Source of the DNA: Qipengyuania vulgaris
GTDB lineage: Bacteria; Pseudomonadota; Alphaproteobacteria; Sphingomonadales; Sphingomonadaceae
Direction of reading: 5' to 3'
DNA: 64,000 bases
Assembly: GCF_009827325.1 (NCBI RefSeq)
Contig: NZ_WTYC01000001.1
Location: 124,001-188,000, forward strand
Shown piece after piece: positions 9,444 to 20,778 of this stretch. The notes beneath the pieces are model-generated. The model made no database searches and had not been told where the DNA came from. It worked only from the letters and a program-made list of their open reading frames with translations. A program made the translations under genes and the position numbers. The stretch's first letter is position 1, and every line of letters begins with the position of its first letter.

Positions 9444-9698
9444 TCAGCCTTCCGCATCGAAGGGCGCCGTGCCTGTAGGCTTGCCTTCACTGTCGGATAC
9501 GATCTTGTCGATCTTGGCCTGCGCGGCATCCAGGCGCGCCTGGCAGGCCTTGCGCAACTCTTCGCCGCGTTCGTAAAGTTCGATACTCTCGTCGAGCGGG
9601 ACATCGCCGCTTTCCAGCCTGCGCACGGTGACTTCCAGCGCACGCAGAGCCTCTTCAAAGCTCATTTCGCCGATCGGTTTATCTTGACCCTCTGCCAT
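9444..9698 (-). CDS. xseB: Exodeoxyribonuclease VII small subunit
   Basis: This 84-aa protein has the XseB signature MSFEEALRALEVTVRRLESGDVPLDESIELYERGEEL followed by a helical tail, shown here only as family landmarks FEEAL, LE.GD and LDESI..YERG. XseB partners XseA in degrading single-stranded DNA; xseA is not in this window. The ATG at 9698 gives the normal length, whereas a longer reading to 9785 would add an Arg/Pro-rich, non-family N-terminus. It is the first gene of the minus-strand run extending to about 4.1 kb. Confidence 0.92.
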   Translation of the reverse strand: MAEGQDKPIGEMSFEEALRALEVTVRRLESGDVPLDESIELYERGEELRKACQARLDAAQAKIDKIVSDSEGKPTGTAPFDAEG

Positions 9699-9762
9699 GG
9701 TCGCGGAGCATTGACGGCGCGGGGGCGCGCGGTCAAGAAGGTGCATCGGACGGGGAGCGGAT

Positions 9763-10158
9763 ATGACGTGGATTGTCGCCTTCATTGCCGCAGCTGTAGC
9801 CTTCGGCGCGCTGGACGCGCTTTGGCTCGGATGGGCAGGGCCAAATTTCTACCGGCCAAGGCTTGGCGATCTACTGGCCGACAGCTTTCGCATGGCGCCC
9901 GCGCTTGTTTTCTACGCGGCTTACGTCGCAGCCATTGTCTGGTTCGCAGTTCGCCCCGGCCTGACTGCAGGGATTGGTGCGGCAGTGCTCAACGGAGCGC
10001 TGCTGGGTGCCATCTGCTACGCGACCTATGACCTGACGAACCAGGCGACCCTGCGTCACTGGTCGACCGCGGTGACGGTGGCCGACATCGCCTGGGGCGC
10101 TTTCGCGACAGCTGCCGCGGCGGGCATCGCAACATTTGCCGCAAGCAGGATCGGCTGA
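9763..10158 (+). CDS. DUF2177 family membrane protein
   Basis: The 131-aa protein has four predicted membrane helices. It contains the family-like pattern LDALWLGWAGPNFYRP near residues 17-32 and ATYDLTNQATLRHW in the third quarter. DUF2177 proteins are conserved small inner-membrane proteins without an assigned function. It is divergent from xseB (64 bases between starts) and 14 bases upstream of the next membrane-protein gene. Confidence 0.8.
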   Translation: MTWIVAFIAAAVAFGALDALWLGWAGPNFYRPRLGDLLADSFRMAPALVFYAAYVAAIVWFAVRPGLTAGIGAAVLNGALLGAICYATYDLTNQATLRHWSTAVTVADIAWGAFATAAAAGIATFAASRIG

Positions 10159-10172
10159 GGTAGCCGAAACGC

Positions 10173-10853
10173 ATGTTCATCGGTCATTTCGCCCCGGCCC
10201 TTGCCGCCCGTGCAATCACCAGCGAGGCGCCAAAGCTCGGCACGCTGTTCATCGCCGCGCAGCTGGTGGACTGGGCCTTTTTCATCCTTTTCCTTGGCGG
10301 TGTCGAACAGATGAGGCTGGTGCCGGGGATCACGGCAATGAATCCTTTCGACTTCTACCACTACCCGATTACGCACAGCCTCGTGGGCACGCTGGTTTTC
10401 GCAGCGGTATTCGGGCTGCTCGTGGCCATGAGGATGCGCAACTCAATCGCTGCGACATGGGCCGCCATTGTGGTCGCATCGCACTGGATGCTGGACTGGA
10501 TCAGCCACAGGCCGGACCTGACCCTGGCAGGAGGCGAGGAGACCTTCGGCCTCGGCCTCTGGAACCATCCGCTCGCTGCCATCGGAGCCGAACTGGCGAT
10601 CGTGGGCCTCGCATTCTGGGCGTACATGGCGCGCACCAAAGGACCGATCGTGCCTCCCATAGTGCTGTTGGGCACCATGCTGGTATTCCAGGCGATCAAC
10701 TGGTTTGGTCCGGAACCGACCGATCTCGGCGCGCCATTCATCCTGCTGGCTCTGTTTGCCTTTGCCGTGCTGACCGCAATCGCCTTCTGGGTCGGATCGA
10801 CCCGGTGGCACCGGAACGAGCTCGGCTTGGGAGTAGCGAGCCCGCCGATCTGA
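10173..10853 (+). CDS. YdjM/DUF457-like multi-pass membrane protein
   Basis: The 226-aa protein has about six hydrophobic helices and conserved histidines facing polar segments: [10 protein letters not shown] at the N-terminus, YPITHS near residue 67, and [14 protein letters not shown] near 110-123. This His/Asp arrangement resembles the YdjM/DUF457 family, annotated as membrane-bound, possibly metal-dependent hydrolases. The catalytic role is unproven. It probably shares a transcript with the DUF2177 gene just upstream. Confidence 0.6.
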   Translation: MFIGHFAPALAARAITSEAPKLGTLFIAAQLVDWAFFILFLGGVEQMRLVPGITAMNPFDFYHYPITHSLVGTLVFAAVFGLLVAMRMRNSIAATWAAIVVASHWMLDWISHRPDLTLAGGEETFGLGLWNHPLAAIGAELAIVGLAFWAYMARTKGPIVPPIVLLGTMLVFQAINWFGPEPTDLGAPFILLALFAFAVLTAIAFWVGSTRWHRNELGLGVASPPI

Positions 10854-10902
10854 GCCGCATGGATATTGCACCAGCGCGCCCCGCACCGTAAGGGCGCGGG
10901 CC

Positions 10903-13149
10903 ATGAGCGAAATCGAGCAGAAGATCACCGGTGACATCGTCGCCCAGCACGGACTTTCCGAAGAAGAATACGAGCGCGTGCTTCACGCTCTGGGCCGCGA
11001 GCCCAACCTGGTGGAACTGGGCATCTTCTCGGTCATGTGGAGCGAACACTGCTCCTACAAGTCCAGCCGCCTGCACCTGAAGAAACTGCCAACAGAGGCG
11101 CCGTGGGTAATCTGCGGTCCGGGCGAAAACGCGGGAGTGATCGACATCGGTGACGGTCAGGCTGCCATCTTCAAGATGGAGAGCCATAACCACCCTTCGT
11201 ATATCGAGCCCTATCAGGGTGCAGCGACCGGCGTCGGCGGCATCCTGCGCGACGTCTTCACCATGGGCGCGCGTCCGGTGGCAAATGCCAATGCGCTGCG
11301 CTTCGGCCGTCCTGAACACCCGAAGATGAAGCACCTCGTGCAGGGAGTCGTCGCCGGCATCGGCGGTTATGGCAACTGCGTGGGCGTGCCGACCGTTTGC
11401 GGCGAGACCAATTTCCACCAGGCCTATGACGGCAACATCCTCGTCAACGCGATGACAGTGGGCGTCGCCGATGCAGACAAGATCTTCTATTCGGCGGCCA
11501 CTGGTGTCGGCAACCCGATCGTCTACGTCGGCTCCAAGACTGGCCGCGACGGAATCCACGGCGCGACCATGGCAAGTGCGGATTTCGAGGAAGATGCCGA
11601 CGCCAAGCGCCCCACCGTGCAGGTGGGCGATCCCTTCACCGAAAAGCTGCTGATAGAGGCCTGCCTCGAACTGATGGCCACCGACGCCATCGTCGCTATC
11701 CAGGACATGGGCGCCGCGGGCCTCACCTCCTCCAGCGTCGAGATGGCGACCAACGGCAAGGCGGGCATCCGTCTCGACATGGACAAGGTCCCCTGCCGTG
11801 AAGAGGGCATGACGCCGTACGAAATGATGCTGAGCGAGAGCCAGGAGCGCATGCTCATGGTGCTGAAGCCCGGCAAGGAGGCAATGGCTGCAGAGATTTT
11901 CAAGAAGTGGGAACTCGATTTTGCGGTAATTGGCGAAGTCACTGATACGCAGCACATGGTGCTCGAGTTCGGCGGCGAAGTGGTGTGCGATATACCTCTC
12001 GGGCCGCTTGCAGCAGACGCGCCCGAATACGACCGGCCCTACCTCTCGAAGGAAGAATACACCGTTTGGGCGGGTATCAAGCCGATGACGGACCGTCCCG
12101 ATACGGACGATGTCGGCGGCGATCTGATGAAGCTGCTCGCATCGCCCAACCTGTCCTCGCGCAAATGGATTTCGGAGCAGTACGACAGCCAGGTTGGTGC
12201 GGACACGCTTCAGACCGGCGGCGATGCGGGCGTGGTCCGCGTGCACGGCACGAAGAAAGCGCTGGCGATCAGCACCGACTGCACCCCGCGCTATGTCCAT
12301 GCCGATCCCTACGAAGGCGGCAAGCAGGCGATTGCCGAGGCATACCGTAACCTTTGCGCAGTGGGCGCGCGTCCGCTGGCTGTGACCAACTGCCTCAACT
12401 TCGCCAACCCGCAGCGTCCAGAAATCATGGCGCAGTTCGTCCACGCGCTTGAAGGCATGGGTCGCGCCTGCCGCGTGCTCGATTTCCCAATCGTGAGCGG
12501 CAACGTCAGCCTCTACAACGAGAGCAAGGCGACCGGTGGCGGCAGCGCCATCCTGCCCACGCCTGCCATCGGCGGCGTCGGCCTGATCGACGATTACGAC
12601 CGCATGATGACCATGCCCTTCAAGGCCGAAGGCGAGGCGATCTATCTCATCCGCGCCGAACATTGGGCCACGCCCGATCCGGAACGCTCCCACCTCGGCA
12701 AGTCGCTATGGCTCAGTGAAATACATGGCCGCGACGAAGGGCGCACTCCTCCAACCGACCTGACGGTAGAAAAGAACGCTGGCAAGATCGTGCTCCAGCT
12801 TATCGCCGATGGTCTGGTGAGCGCCGTGCACGACGTTTCGGATGGTGGCCTGGCCGTCGCGCTGGCCGAGATGGCCATGGCCGGCGGAATCGGTGCCGAG
12901 GTCGAATGGCACGAAGACTACACGCAGGCGCAATGGTGGTTCGGCGAAGATCAAGGCCGCTATCTCGTAACCGTGCCCGATACGCAGGCGCTGAACGAAG
13001 CGCTCGCCAAGGGTACCGAGAACGACGAAACCGCCTCGATCGGCTTTCGCCGCATCGGCAAAACCGGTGGGGCAACGCTGTTCGGCAAGTCGATTGACGA
13101 AATGCGCTCTGCTCACAGCAGCTTTTTCGACAACTGGATGGAAGCCTGA
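10903..13149 (+). CDS. purL: Phosphoribosylformylglycinamidine synthase II
   Basis: This 748-aa protein is the small, three-component-type PurL, which converts FGAR to FGAM using ATP and ammonia delivered by PurQ with PurS. Family segments include [13 protein letters not shown] (about residues 43-55), [35 protein letters not shown], and a C-terminal [16 protein letters not shown]. It is far shorter than the 1,300-aa gammaproteobacterial fusion. purQ and purS are not in the window. The next gene begins at the base after its stop (TGAATG). Confidence 0.97.
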   Translation: MSEIEQKITGDIVAQHGLSEEEYERVLHALGREPNLVELGIFSVMWSEHCSYKSSRLHLKKLPTEAPWVICGPGENAGVIDIGDGQAAIFKMESHNHPSYIEPYQGAATGVGGILRDVFTMGARPVANANALRFGRPEHPKMKHLVQGVVAGIGGYGNCVGVPTVCGETNFHQAYDGNILVNAMTVGVADADKIFYSAATGVGNPIVYVGSKTGRDGIHGATMASADFEEDADAKRPTVQVGDPFTEKLLIEACLELMATDAIVAIQDMGAAGLTSSSVEMATNGKAGIRLDMDKVPCREEGMTPYEMMLSESQERMLMVLKPGKEAMAAEIFKKWELDFAVIGEVTDTQHMVLEFGGEVVCDIPLGPLAADAPEYDRPYLSKEEYTVWAGIKPMTDRPDTDDVGGDLMKLLASPNLSSRKWISEQYDSQVGADTLQTGGDAGVVRVHGTKKALAISTDCTPRYVHADPYEGGKQAIAEAYRNLCAVGARPLAVTNCLNFANPQRPEIMAQFVHALEGMGRACRVLDFPIVSGNVSLYNESKATGGGSAILPTPAIGGVGLIDDYDRMMTMPFKAEGEAIYLIRAEHWATPDPERSHLGKSLWLSEIHGRDEGRTPPTDLTVEKNAGKIVLQLIADGLVSAVHDVSDGGLAVALAEMAMAGGIGAEVEWHEDYTQAQWWFGEDQGRYLVTVPDTQALNEALAKGTENDETASIGFRRIGKTGGATLFGKSIDEMRSAHSSFFDNWMEA

Positions 13150-13557
13150 ATGGCGGCCGGATGTTCCGGCACGCCGCTGGCGAAGAAGCTTTCGCTGCGT
13201 GACGGGCAGCGTGTGTGGTTCGATGGCATGCCCGAGCACGTCATCGACGAGATCGACGAGTATGCACTCGAACTGACCTTCGTGGCCGCGCCGGAAGACG
13301 CACCAGATGCCGCGCATATTTTCGTGACCGACCGCGCGGCGATGGCGGAAAAGCTGACCGTGCTACGCGAAAGCATGGCGAAGGACGGTCACATCTGGGT
13401 GAGCTGGCCCAAGCAGACCTCCGGGAACGAAACCGATCTCACCGAAGACACCATCCGCGAGGTGGCGCTGCCGATGGGGCTCGTCGACACCAAGGTCTGC
13501 GCGGTCGATGATATTTGGTCTGGCCTAAAGCTGGTAATCCGCAAAGACCTGCGATGA
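13150..13557 (+). CDS. DUF3052-like small protein
   Basis: The 135-aa soluble protein begins GTPLAKKLSLRDGQRVW and contains FVTDRAAMAEKL and GHIWVSWPKQTSG followed by TIREVALPMGLVDTKVCAVDDIWSGLKLVIRK. This matches the general pattern of DUF3052 proteins, which are small single-domain proteins of unknown role. It starts one base after the purL stop and ends in an ATGA overlap with the nitroreductase gene, so all three are probably co-translated. No catalytic motif is recognisable. Confidence 0.72.
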   Translation: MAAGCSGTPLAKKLSLRDGQRVWFDGMPEHVIDEIDEYALELTFVAAPEDAPDAAHIFVTDRAAMAEKLTVLRESMAKDGHIWVSWPKQTSGNETDLTEDTIREVALPMGLVDTKVCAVDDIWSGLKLVIRKDLR

Positions 13558-14225
13558 GGGACCACGACGACCGTCCCTATTCGCTCGAGCGTTTTACGGA
13601 CCGGGAGTCCGTTGCACGCGCCCGCGCGATGCGTGACCGGCTGAAGCAGCGCCGCACCTGTCGCTATTTTTCAGGCGATCCGGTTCCGCGCGAAGTGATC
13701 GAAGCGGCCATCGAGGCTGCCGGTACCGCACCAAACGGGGCAAACCATCAGCCATGGCATTTCGCGGTCGTCTCATCGCCCGACAAGAAGCGCGCGATCC
13801 GTCAGGCGGCGGAACAGGAAGAGCGCAATTTCTATGCAGGAAAGGCAAGTGAGGAATGGCTCGATGCGCTTGCCCCCCTTGGCACCAATGAAGACAAGCC
13901 TTTCCTAGAGACCGCTCCTTGGCTGATCGTCGTCTTCGCGCAGCGGAAGGGCGGGATCGAGGAAGACGGCACGACGCAGAATTACTATGTCACCGAAAGT
14001 GTCGGCATCGCGTGCGGTATGCTCATTGCAACATTGCACGAAGCCGGGGTGGCAACGCTGACCCACACGCCCTCACCCATGGGTTTCCTGCGTGATATCT
14101 GTGACCGGCCAGAGCATGAAAAGCCGCTGATGGTGATCGTGGTCGGACATCCGGCCGAAGGTGCGACCGTTCCCGAATACGCGCTGAGAAAGAAACTGCT
14201 GGAACAGATCGCCAGCTGGCTCTGA
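13554..14225 (+). CDS. Nitroreductase family flavoprotein
   Basis: The 223-aa protein has the FMN-binding N-terminal RRTCRYFSGDPVPREVIEAAIEAAGTAPNGANHQPWHF typical of nitroreductases (landmarks R..R.F and APNGANHQPW), and a C-terminal GHPAEGATVP. Such enzymes reduce nitro groups, quinones or flavins; some members dehalogenate iodotyrosine, and this one's length and TAPNGANHQPW motif fit that IYD-like branch. The ATG at 13554 overlaps the preceding stop; an upstream start at 13515 would overlap 40 bases and is less likely. Confidence 0.88.
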   Translation: MRDHDDRPYSLERFTDRESVARARAMRDRLKQRRTCRYFSGDPVPREVIEAAIEAAGTAPNGANHQPWHFAVVSSPDKKRAIRQAAEQEERNFYAGKASEEWLDALAPLGTNEDKPFLETAPWLIVVFAQRKGGIEEDGTTQNYYVTESVGIACGMLIATLHEAGVATLTHTPSPMGFLRDICDRPEHEKPLMVIVVGHPAEGATVPEYALRKKLLEQIASWL

Positions 14226-14229
14226 GCAC

Positions 14230-15063
14230 TTATGCGGCGAGCGCCTCGTCCTCTTTCTTGGGGGCGAGAAGATCGTAGGGATCGATGCCCTCGTCGCGCC
14301 AGATTCGATGACATTCGCGGTACCAGTGCGGCTCCGGAATGTTCAGCTTTGCCCGCGCTTCCTCCAGATTCATCGCGAGCAATTCACGTATGGACATGGC
14401 GACAAGCGGCGGACAGGCAACGCCCGTCTTGTGCGCCTGACGGCAGGCCTTGAACACTGGCGCGCGGCTGTCGATCAGCTTCTTGATGTTGAAGGCGCCA
14501 GCATATCCAATCAGCAGGTGGCCATGGCTGGGACTTTGGCCGTGAGTGAATAGCAAAACGCATTGTTCGCCCAGCCCATCGCGGCCGTAACCGGTAAGCA
14601 CATGCATTAGATCGTGCGTATCGCGCGACCGGTTGGCGAACCATTCCACGAGATCGCCGTATTTGGGTCGGCCGAGCTTGTCAGCTTCGGCGACCAGTCC
14701 GGCGGCTGACAGGCCTTCGCTCTCCATGAAATCGCAGTAGGCATGGGCGACGCTGCCTTCAGGCAGGTCGCGCAGAGCGTCGTGATCATCAAGGATGGGC
14801 GGCAGGGTCGGCTCGGTTGCCCGAAGCATTTCACCCTGATCACTCAACGCCAGCTTGCGAACGCGCGGAATGAAGGTCTTCGACGGCAGCGATTCGAAGA
14901 TCTTGAAAACGTGACTTGTCTCTTCCTTGTCCTTCAGCAGGTCACGGAAATGACCATAGGCCTTGGGCAAGGAATACTTGGGCTCGGGCCTGCGAGGATC
15001 GCGCAGCATTGTTCCGTCGCTCGCACGCTCGATATCGGCAGGAGGGGAGTTCTGAGTGTTCAT
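14230..15063 (-). CDS. Coq4 family protein (ubiquinone biosynthesis)
   Basis: This 277-aa protein contains RSRDTHDLMHVLTGYGRDGLGE, which carries the Coq4 metal-binding pattern HDxxH followed by a glutamate (near residues 150-165). Coq4 is needed for ubiquinone formation in mitochondria, and alphaproteobacterial homologues act in the same pathway, recently linked to C1 decarboxylation/hydroxylation. The protein is soluble with no signal peptide. It converges with the nitroreductase gene: the two stops are four bases apart. Confidence 0.85.
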   Translation of the reverse strand: MNTQNSPPADIERASDGTMLRDPRRPEPKYSLPKAYGHFRDLLKDKEETSHVFKIFESLPSKTFIPRVRKLALSDQGEMLRATEPTLPPILDDHDALRDLPEGSVAHAYCDFMESEGLSAAGLVAEADKLGRPKYGDLVEWFANRSRDTHDLMHVLTGYGRDGLGEQCVLLFTHGQSPSHGHLLIGYAGAFNIKKLIDSRAPVFKACRQAHKTGVACPPLVAMSIRELLAMNLEEARAKLNIPEPHWYRECHRIWRDEGIDPYDLLAPKKEDEALAA

Positions 15064-15122
15064 TTGGCGGCTCTACTGACAAGGATGTCAATATATCATT
15101 TCCGGTTCCAAAAGAAAACCGA

Positions 15123-16007
15123 CTATCCCGTCACCCATTCTTCCCGCGGAATTCCAAGCAGTTTGAGTACTACGCTCAGATCCTCGCTAATGATGCGCCC
15201 GTTCGCCGCATCGCGTGCCTTCGGTTTGCCGCGATAGGCGATGCCGTAATCGGCTGCCTCCATCATCGGGATATCGTTTGCGCCGTCACCTGTCGCGAGA
15301 ACGCGCGCGCCGTCGCCCAGCTTTGCGCGCTCTTCCTGCAAGGTGGTAAGCTTGGTCGAAGCATCGCTGATTGGGCCAGCGAGTTTTCCCGTCAGCACAC
15401 CTGTCGAAACGGCCAGCCGGTTTCCAACCACGCGCTCGAAGCCGAGTTGCTGCCCGACCCGGTCGGCAAAATGATGGAAGCCGCCCGTCACAAGCACGGT
15501 GCGGCAGCCCTTGCTCTTGAGCGTTTCTACGAGGATGCGGGCGCCCGGAACCGGCGCGATCCGCTCGGCAAGGCAATTGTCGATCGCCCTTTCGCCCAGC
15601 CCCTCGAGAAGGGCGACACGTTCGCGCAGGGCGCTTTCGAATTCCAGTTCTCCGCGCATGGCACGTTCGGTAATTTCGGAGACCTTTTCCTTGATCCCGG
15701 CGAAATCAGCCAGTTCATCGATGCACTCCTGCCCGATCATGGTCGAATCCATGTCGGAGACGAACAGCCGCGGAATTTCGATTTGGTGGTCTGCCACCAG
15801 CACGTCGACCTCGCCGAAATGTTCGGTCAGCGTATCGACTATTTGACTCGTCTCGCCATGCGGAAATGAAATCTGGAGGACGTCCCCACAGAAATCCAGC
15901 ATGCCCGCCATGGCGACTGGCGTCCCCGCCTGCTCGAACGCCGTGCTGGCCGCGTCGAGGCGGGTTTCCAGACTGTTCGCCTCTGCTATCAGCCGGGCGA
16001 TGATCAT
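15123..16007 (-). CDS. serB: Phosphoserine phosphatase
   Basis: SerB removes phosphate from O-phosphoserine, the last step of serine synthesis. The HAD motif I SDMDST is at residues 84-89 with nucleophile Asp85. [15 protein letters not shown] (motif II) and [22 protein letters not shown] (motif IV) follow. An N-terminal ACT-like region of about 75 residues precedes the phosphatase domain. The ATG at 16007 has AGGGGA about eight bases upstream and gives 294 aa. Its first codons overlap those of the divergent miaA gene in the palindrome ATGATCAT, so both proteins begin Met-Ile-Ile. Confidence 0.95.
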   Translation of the reverse strand: MIIARLIAEANSLETRLDAASTAFEQAGTPVAMAGMLDFCGDVLQISFPHGETSQIVDTLTEHFGEVDVLVADHQIEIPRLFVSDMDSTMIGQECIDELADFAGIKEKVSEITERAMRGELEFESALRERVALLEGLGERAIDNCLAERIAPVPGARILVETLKSKGCRTVLVTGGFHHFADRVGQQLGFERVVGNRLAVSTGVLTGKLAGPISDASTKLTTLQEERAKLGDGARVLATGDGANDIPMMEAADYGIAYRGKPKARDAANGRIISEDLSVVLKLLGIPREEWVTG

Positions 16008-16953
16008 TGATAAATCCCCTGATTTGCCACCGCTCGCGCTCATCGCAGGGCCGACCGCCAGCGGCAAGAGCGATTTGGCGGTGAAATTGGGACAACGGAT
16101 AGAGGCGCAGGGCCGGAAGGCCGTGGTGATCAATGCCGATAGTGCACAGGTCTACGCTGATCTGCGCGTGCTCTCCGCCCGGCCAAGCGAGGAGGAGAAG
16201 CGCGGGATCGAGCACCGGCTTTACGGCGCATGGGATGGAGCAATAGCCTGCTCGGCAGCAGACTGGGCCGCAGCAGCCAAGCGCGAGATAGCCGAAGCAC
16301 ATTCGAATGACGCGGTGCCGATCCTGTGCGGCGGTACCGGCCTCTACATGCGTACACTGCTGGAAGGCATCGCGCCGGTACCCGGTATCGACCCGGAGAT
16401 ACGCGCACAGGTGCGCGCGCTGCCGCAAGCCGAGGCCCGGGGTGCGCTGGAAGTGGAGGATCCCGAAGCCGCGGACCGGCTCGCACCCGCCGACGCCTCG
16501 CGGACCGCGCGCGCGCTCGAAGTTGTGCGCTCGACCGGCCGAACGCTCATGGATTGGCAAGCGCATAAAGCCGGAGGGATCGGCGACGAGATAGCGCTTT
16601 TTCCAATGATGTTGCTCCCAGAGCGCGAATGGCTTTTCGAACGGTGCGACAGGCGTTTTGCGACAATGTTGGAACATGGAGCAATCGAAGAGGTGGAAGC
16701 CCTTATCGCACGCAATCTCGATCCGACGCTGCCCGTGATGCGGGCGATCGGCGTGCCCGAGATCGCAGGGCTGCTGCAAGGCGATCTATCGCGTGCTGAA
16801 GCCATCGTCGCTGGCCAGACGGCCACGCGCCGGTACGCGAAGAGGCAATACACTTGGTTCAGGAACCAGCCGCCGGAATCTTGGCCGCGCGATGATAACA
16901 AAACTATCGATCAATACGATATTTTTGTTTCATTGTTGCGCCGATTAAGTTGA
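16000..16953 (+). CDS. miaA: tRNA dimethylallyltransferase
   Basis: MiaA adds a dimethylallyl group to A37 of tRNAs that read U-starting codons. The 317-aa protein has the P-loop GPTASGKS at about residues 17-24, DSAQVY, a GGTGLYMR segment, and the late RQYTWFRNQ. The start at 16000 overlaps the divergent serB start by eight bases, and no clear ribosome binding site precedes it. The last 20 or so codons after [10 protein letters not shown] are unusually AT-rich compared with the rest of the gene and look like an appended tail, possibly because this DNA also holds signals for ilvB. Confidence 0.94.
   Translation: MIIDKSPDLPPLALIAGPTASGKSDLAVKLGQRIEAQGRKAVVINADSAQVYADLRVLSARPSEEEKRGIEHRLYGAWDGAIACSAADWAAAAKREIAEAHSNDAVPILCGGTGLYMRTLLEGIAPVPGIDPEIRAQVRALPQAEARGALEVEDPEAADRLAPADASRTARALEVVRSTGRTLMDWQAHKAGGIGDEIALFPMMLLPEREWLFERCDRRFATMLEHGAIEEVEALIARNLDPTLPVMRAIGVPEIAGLLQGDLSRAEAIVAGQTATRRYAKRQYTWFRNQPPESWPRDDNKTIDQYDIFVSLLRRLS
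16892..16948 (+). CDS. Candidate ilv leader peptide inside the miaA 3' end (tentative)
   Basis: In a frame different from miaA, an 18-codon reading begins ATG at 16892 and ends TAA at 16948 ([18 protein letters not shown]). It holds three Ile, including two rare ATA codons, and two Leu, and lies about 100 bases before ilvB. That is the composition expected of an attenuator leader for branched-chain amino acids. Against it: the branched-chain codons are not in tandem, there is no clear ribosome binding site, and the region also encodes the miaA tail. Confidence 0.25.
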   Translation: MITKLSINTIFLFHCCAD

Positions 16954-17021
16954 CACAAGGTATTTCGTTTCTCATACGAAAGGTCCAGTCGGCCCGGCGC
17001 TACGACCCCAGCGCCGGGCCG
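16950..17021 (+). promoter_or_regulatory. ilvB upstream region: possible promoter and GC-rich hairpin
   Basis: A consensus-like TTGACA at 16950-16955 could be a -35 box, with a weak -10 (CATACG, 16973-16978). A small stem (16963-16968 with 16976-16981) follows. Then a perfect 12-base-pair stem forms between 16990-17001 and 17010-17021 with an eight-base loop. Only ATTT follows it, so it is not a textbook terminator. It ends 16 bases before the ilvB ribosome binding site and could act in attenuation or mRNA stability. Confidence 0.5.
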
Positions 17022-17047
17022 ATTTGCGACTGAATACGGAGGAATAC

Positions 17048-18796
17048 GTGTCGGAAGAGCGCAGTGGCGCCGCCATACTGATCGAATGCCTGAAGCGGCA
17101 GGGTGTCGAATTCGTCTTCGGCTATCCTGGCGGCGCGGTGCTGCCGATCTATGACGAACTCTTCGCCGACGATGGCATCCGCCACATCCTGGTCCGCCAC
17201 GAGGCAGGCGCTGCGCATGCGGCGGAGGGCTATGCGCGTTCGACCGGGAAGCCCGGCGTGGTGTTGGTCACCTCCGGCCCCGGCGCGACCAATGCAGTGA
17301 CCGGTATTGCCGATGCCTACATGGATTCAATCCCCATGGTGGTGATCACCGGCCAAGTGCCGACTGCGCTGATAGGGACCGATGCCTTCCAGGAGGCCGA
17401 TACGGTCGGCCTCACACGCCACTGTTCCAAGCACAATTACCTCGTGAAAGACCCCGAGCGTCTGCGGGCCACGATCGAGGAAGCCTTTCGCATTGCCACG
17501 ACCGGCCGCCCCGGCCCAGTGGTGGTGGACATTCCCAAGGACGTACAGATCGCGCTTGCCGGCTGGAACGAGCAAGACGAGGCGCCGCTTCCATCACATC
17601 GCTACCAGCCGCGCATGGTCGGCGCGGCGGATGAAATTGCCGAAGCGGTGGAAATGCTCGCTGCGGCGGAGCGACCTGTTTTCTACACCGGCGGCGGCGT
17701 GATCAATGCGGGCCCGCAGGCATCGGGGACACTCCGCAAGCTCCAGCGCGCGACCGGCGCTCCTGTAACCAGCACGCTTATGGGCCTCGGAGCTTTCCCT
17801 GCCGATCATCCCGACTGGCTCGGCATGCTCGGCATGCATGGCACTTACGAAGCGAATATGGCGATGAACCGAGCCGACCTCATCATTGCCGTCGGCTCGC
17901 GTTTCGACGACCGGGTGACGGGTCGCCTCGACGCATTCGCGCCCGAAGCTAAGAAAATACATATCGACATCGACCGTGCGCAGATCAACAAGATCGTCCC
18001 TGTCGACCTCGGCATCGTGGGCGATTGCGGCCATGTGATCGAGCAGCTTCTGGAAGGCTGGGGCAGCCGCAAGGGTCGCGACTTGTCTGAATGGAAGGCG
18101 CGCATCCTAGGCTGGAAGGCGCGCGATTGTCTCGCCTATCCGGAAAAGTCCAAGCAGATCATGCCGCAAAAGAGCATCGAACGCCTTTTCGCGCTGACGA
18201 AGGATCGCGATCCGATCATTACGACCGAGGTTGGCCAGCACCAGATGTGGGCGGCCCAGTATTTTGGCTTCTTCGGGCCGAACAAGTGGCTCACCAGCGG
18301 GGGGCTCGGCACGATGGGCTATGGCCTGCCCGCCGCGATCGGCGCGCAGCTGGGCAATCCCGACAGTCTCGTCATCGATATCGCCGGAGAGGCGAGCATC
18401 CAGATGAATATCCAGGAACTGGGCACCGCGAGCCAGTTCCGCCTTCCGGTGAAAGTGTTCATCCTCAACAATGAATATATGGGCATGGTCCGCCAGTGGC
18501 AGGAACTGACCTATGAAAGTCGCTATTCGAACTCCTATTCGGATAGCCTGCCCGATTTCGTGAAACTGGCCGAAGCATACGGCTGGAAGGGAATCCGTAT
18601 CGAGGACGAAGGAGATCTGGACGCTGGGATCGAGGCCATGCTCGCACATGACGGCCCTGTGATGGTCGATTGCCAGGTGGCGAAGGAGGCGAACTGCTTC
18701 CCGATGATCCCCAGCGGTGCGGCACACACCGACATGCTGCTCTACGGCGACCAGGTGGGCGGTACAATGGACGACGAAGCGAAGGCACTCGTGTGA
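17048..18796 (+). CDS. ilvB: Acetolactate synthase large (catalytic) subunit
   Basis: This ThDP/FAD enzyme joins pyruvate with pyruvate or 2-ketobutyrate, the first common step to Val, Leu and Ile. The 582-aa protein shows [15 protein letters not shown] with the catalytic-type Glu in [15 protein letters not shown], and GPGATN. The ThDP-binding region near the C-terminus begins [15 protein letters not shown] and runs through [15 protein letters not shown] chose the GTG at 17048 with GGAGG five bases upstream; a TTG at 17024 would put that site inside the gene. The typical GD of the ThDP motif reads GE here (AGEASIQM), a possible variation. The stop overlaps the next start (TGATG). Confidence 0.95.
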   Translation: MSEERSGAAILIECLKRQGVEFVFGYPGGAVLPIYDELFADDGIRHILVRHEAGAAHAAEGYARSTGKPGVVLVTSGPGATNAVTGIADAYMDSIPMVVITGQVPTALIGTDAFQEADTVGLTRHCSKHNYLVKDPERLRATIEEAFRIATTGRPGPVVVDIPKDVQIALAGWNEQDEAPLPSHRYQPRMVGAADEIAEAVEMLAAAERPVFYTGGGVINAGPQASGTLRKLQRATGAPVTSTLMGLGAFPADHPDWLGMLGMHGTYEANMAMNRADLIIAVGSRFDDRVTGRLDAFAPEAKKIHIDIDRAQINKIVPVDLGIVGDCGHVIEQLLEGWGSRKGRDLSEWKARILGWKARDCLAYPEKSKQIMPQKSIERLFALTKDRDPIITTEVGQHQMWAAQYFGFFGPNKWLTSGGLGTMGYGLPAAIGAQLGNPDSLVIDIAGEASIQMNIQELGTASQFRLPVKVFILNNEYMGMVRQWQELTYESRYSNSYSDSLPDFVKLAEAYGWKGIRIEDEGDLDAGIEAMLAHDGPVMVDCQVAKEANCFPMIPSGAAHTDMLLYGDQVGGTMDDEAKALV

Positions 18797-19091
18797 TGGT
18801 TATCTCGAAAGAACTCCCCCAAGCGCTTGCCGCCAAGGCCCAACGCCGCAGCTGGTACGCTCGCGAAGATGCCGAGCAACTGCTCGATTGGATCGAGGAC
18901 AGCGGCCAGCGCTTTCTCGGTATCGACGTCGCGCAAAAGCAGGGTGATGGCAGCTGGCTGCTGACAGACGAGGGCCTCGACCTTGCACGTCAGACCGACA
19001 ATTTCGAAGCGGTACGCCGCGGCCGCCAGTTCATCGTGGAATACGATGGCGAAGGCCGCATGTTCGCACCGGTGTGGCAGGATCGCGATCA

Positions 19092-19095
<4 letters not shown>
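18796..19095 (+). CDS. Unknown 99-aa protein coupled between ilvB and ilvN
   Basis: This small acidic, soluble protein begins [11 protein letters not shown], is rich in Asp/Glu/Arg/Gln, has no cysteine, signal peptide or membrane segment, and ends FAPVWQDRDQ. I do not recognise a family. Its ATG overlaps the ilvB stop by one base, and its own stop overlaps the ilvN GTG start (GTGA), so it is translated between the two subunits of acetolactate synthase. Codon use matches its neighbours, which argues for a real gene. The position suggests, but does not prove, a role in that enzyme's assembly or control. Confidence 0.75.
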
Positions 19096-20670
<1,575 letters not shown>

Positions 20671-20778
20671 TGCCGCGCATCGGAAAATTGGTCAGTCTCA
20701 TCGCAATTTCCGCCGAACCCTGAGGAACGGCCGCGGCTTAATTGCTTTCGACAGGCAGATACCAACGGGAGATTACGC

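Noticed and set aside
10738..12693. 651-aa open frame antisense to purL
   Set aside because: GC-rich codon bias opens long antisense frames. It is Arg/His-rich with no domain, and purL on the other strand is unmistakable.
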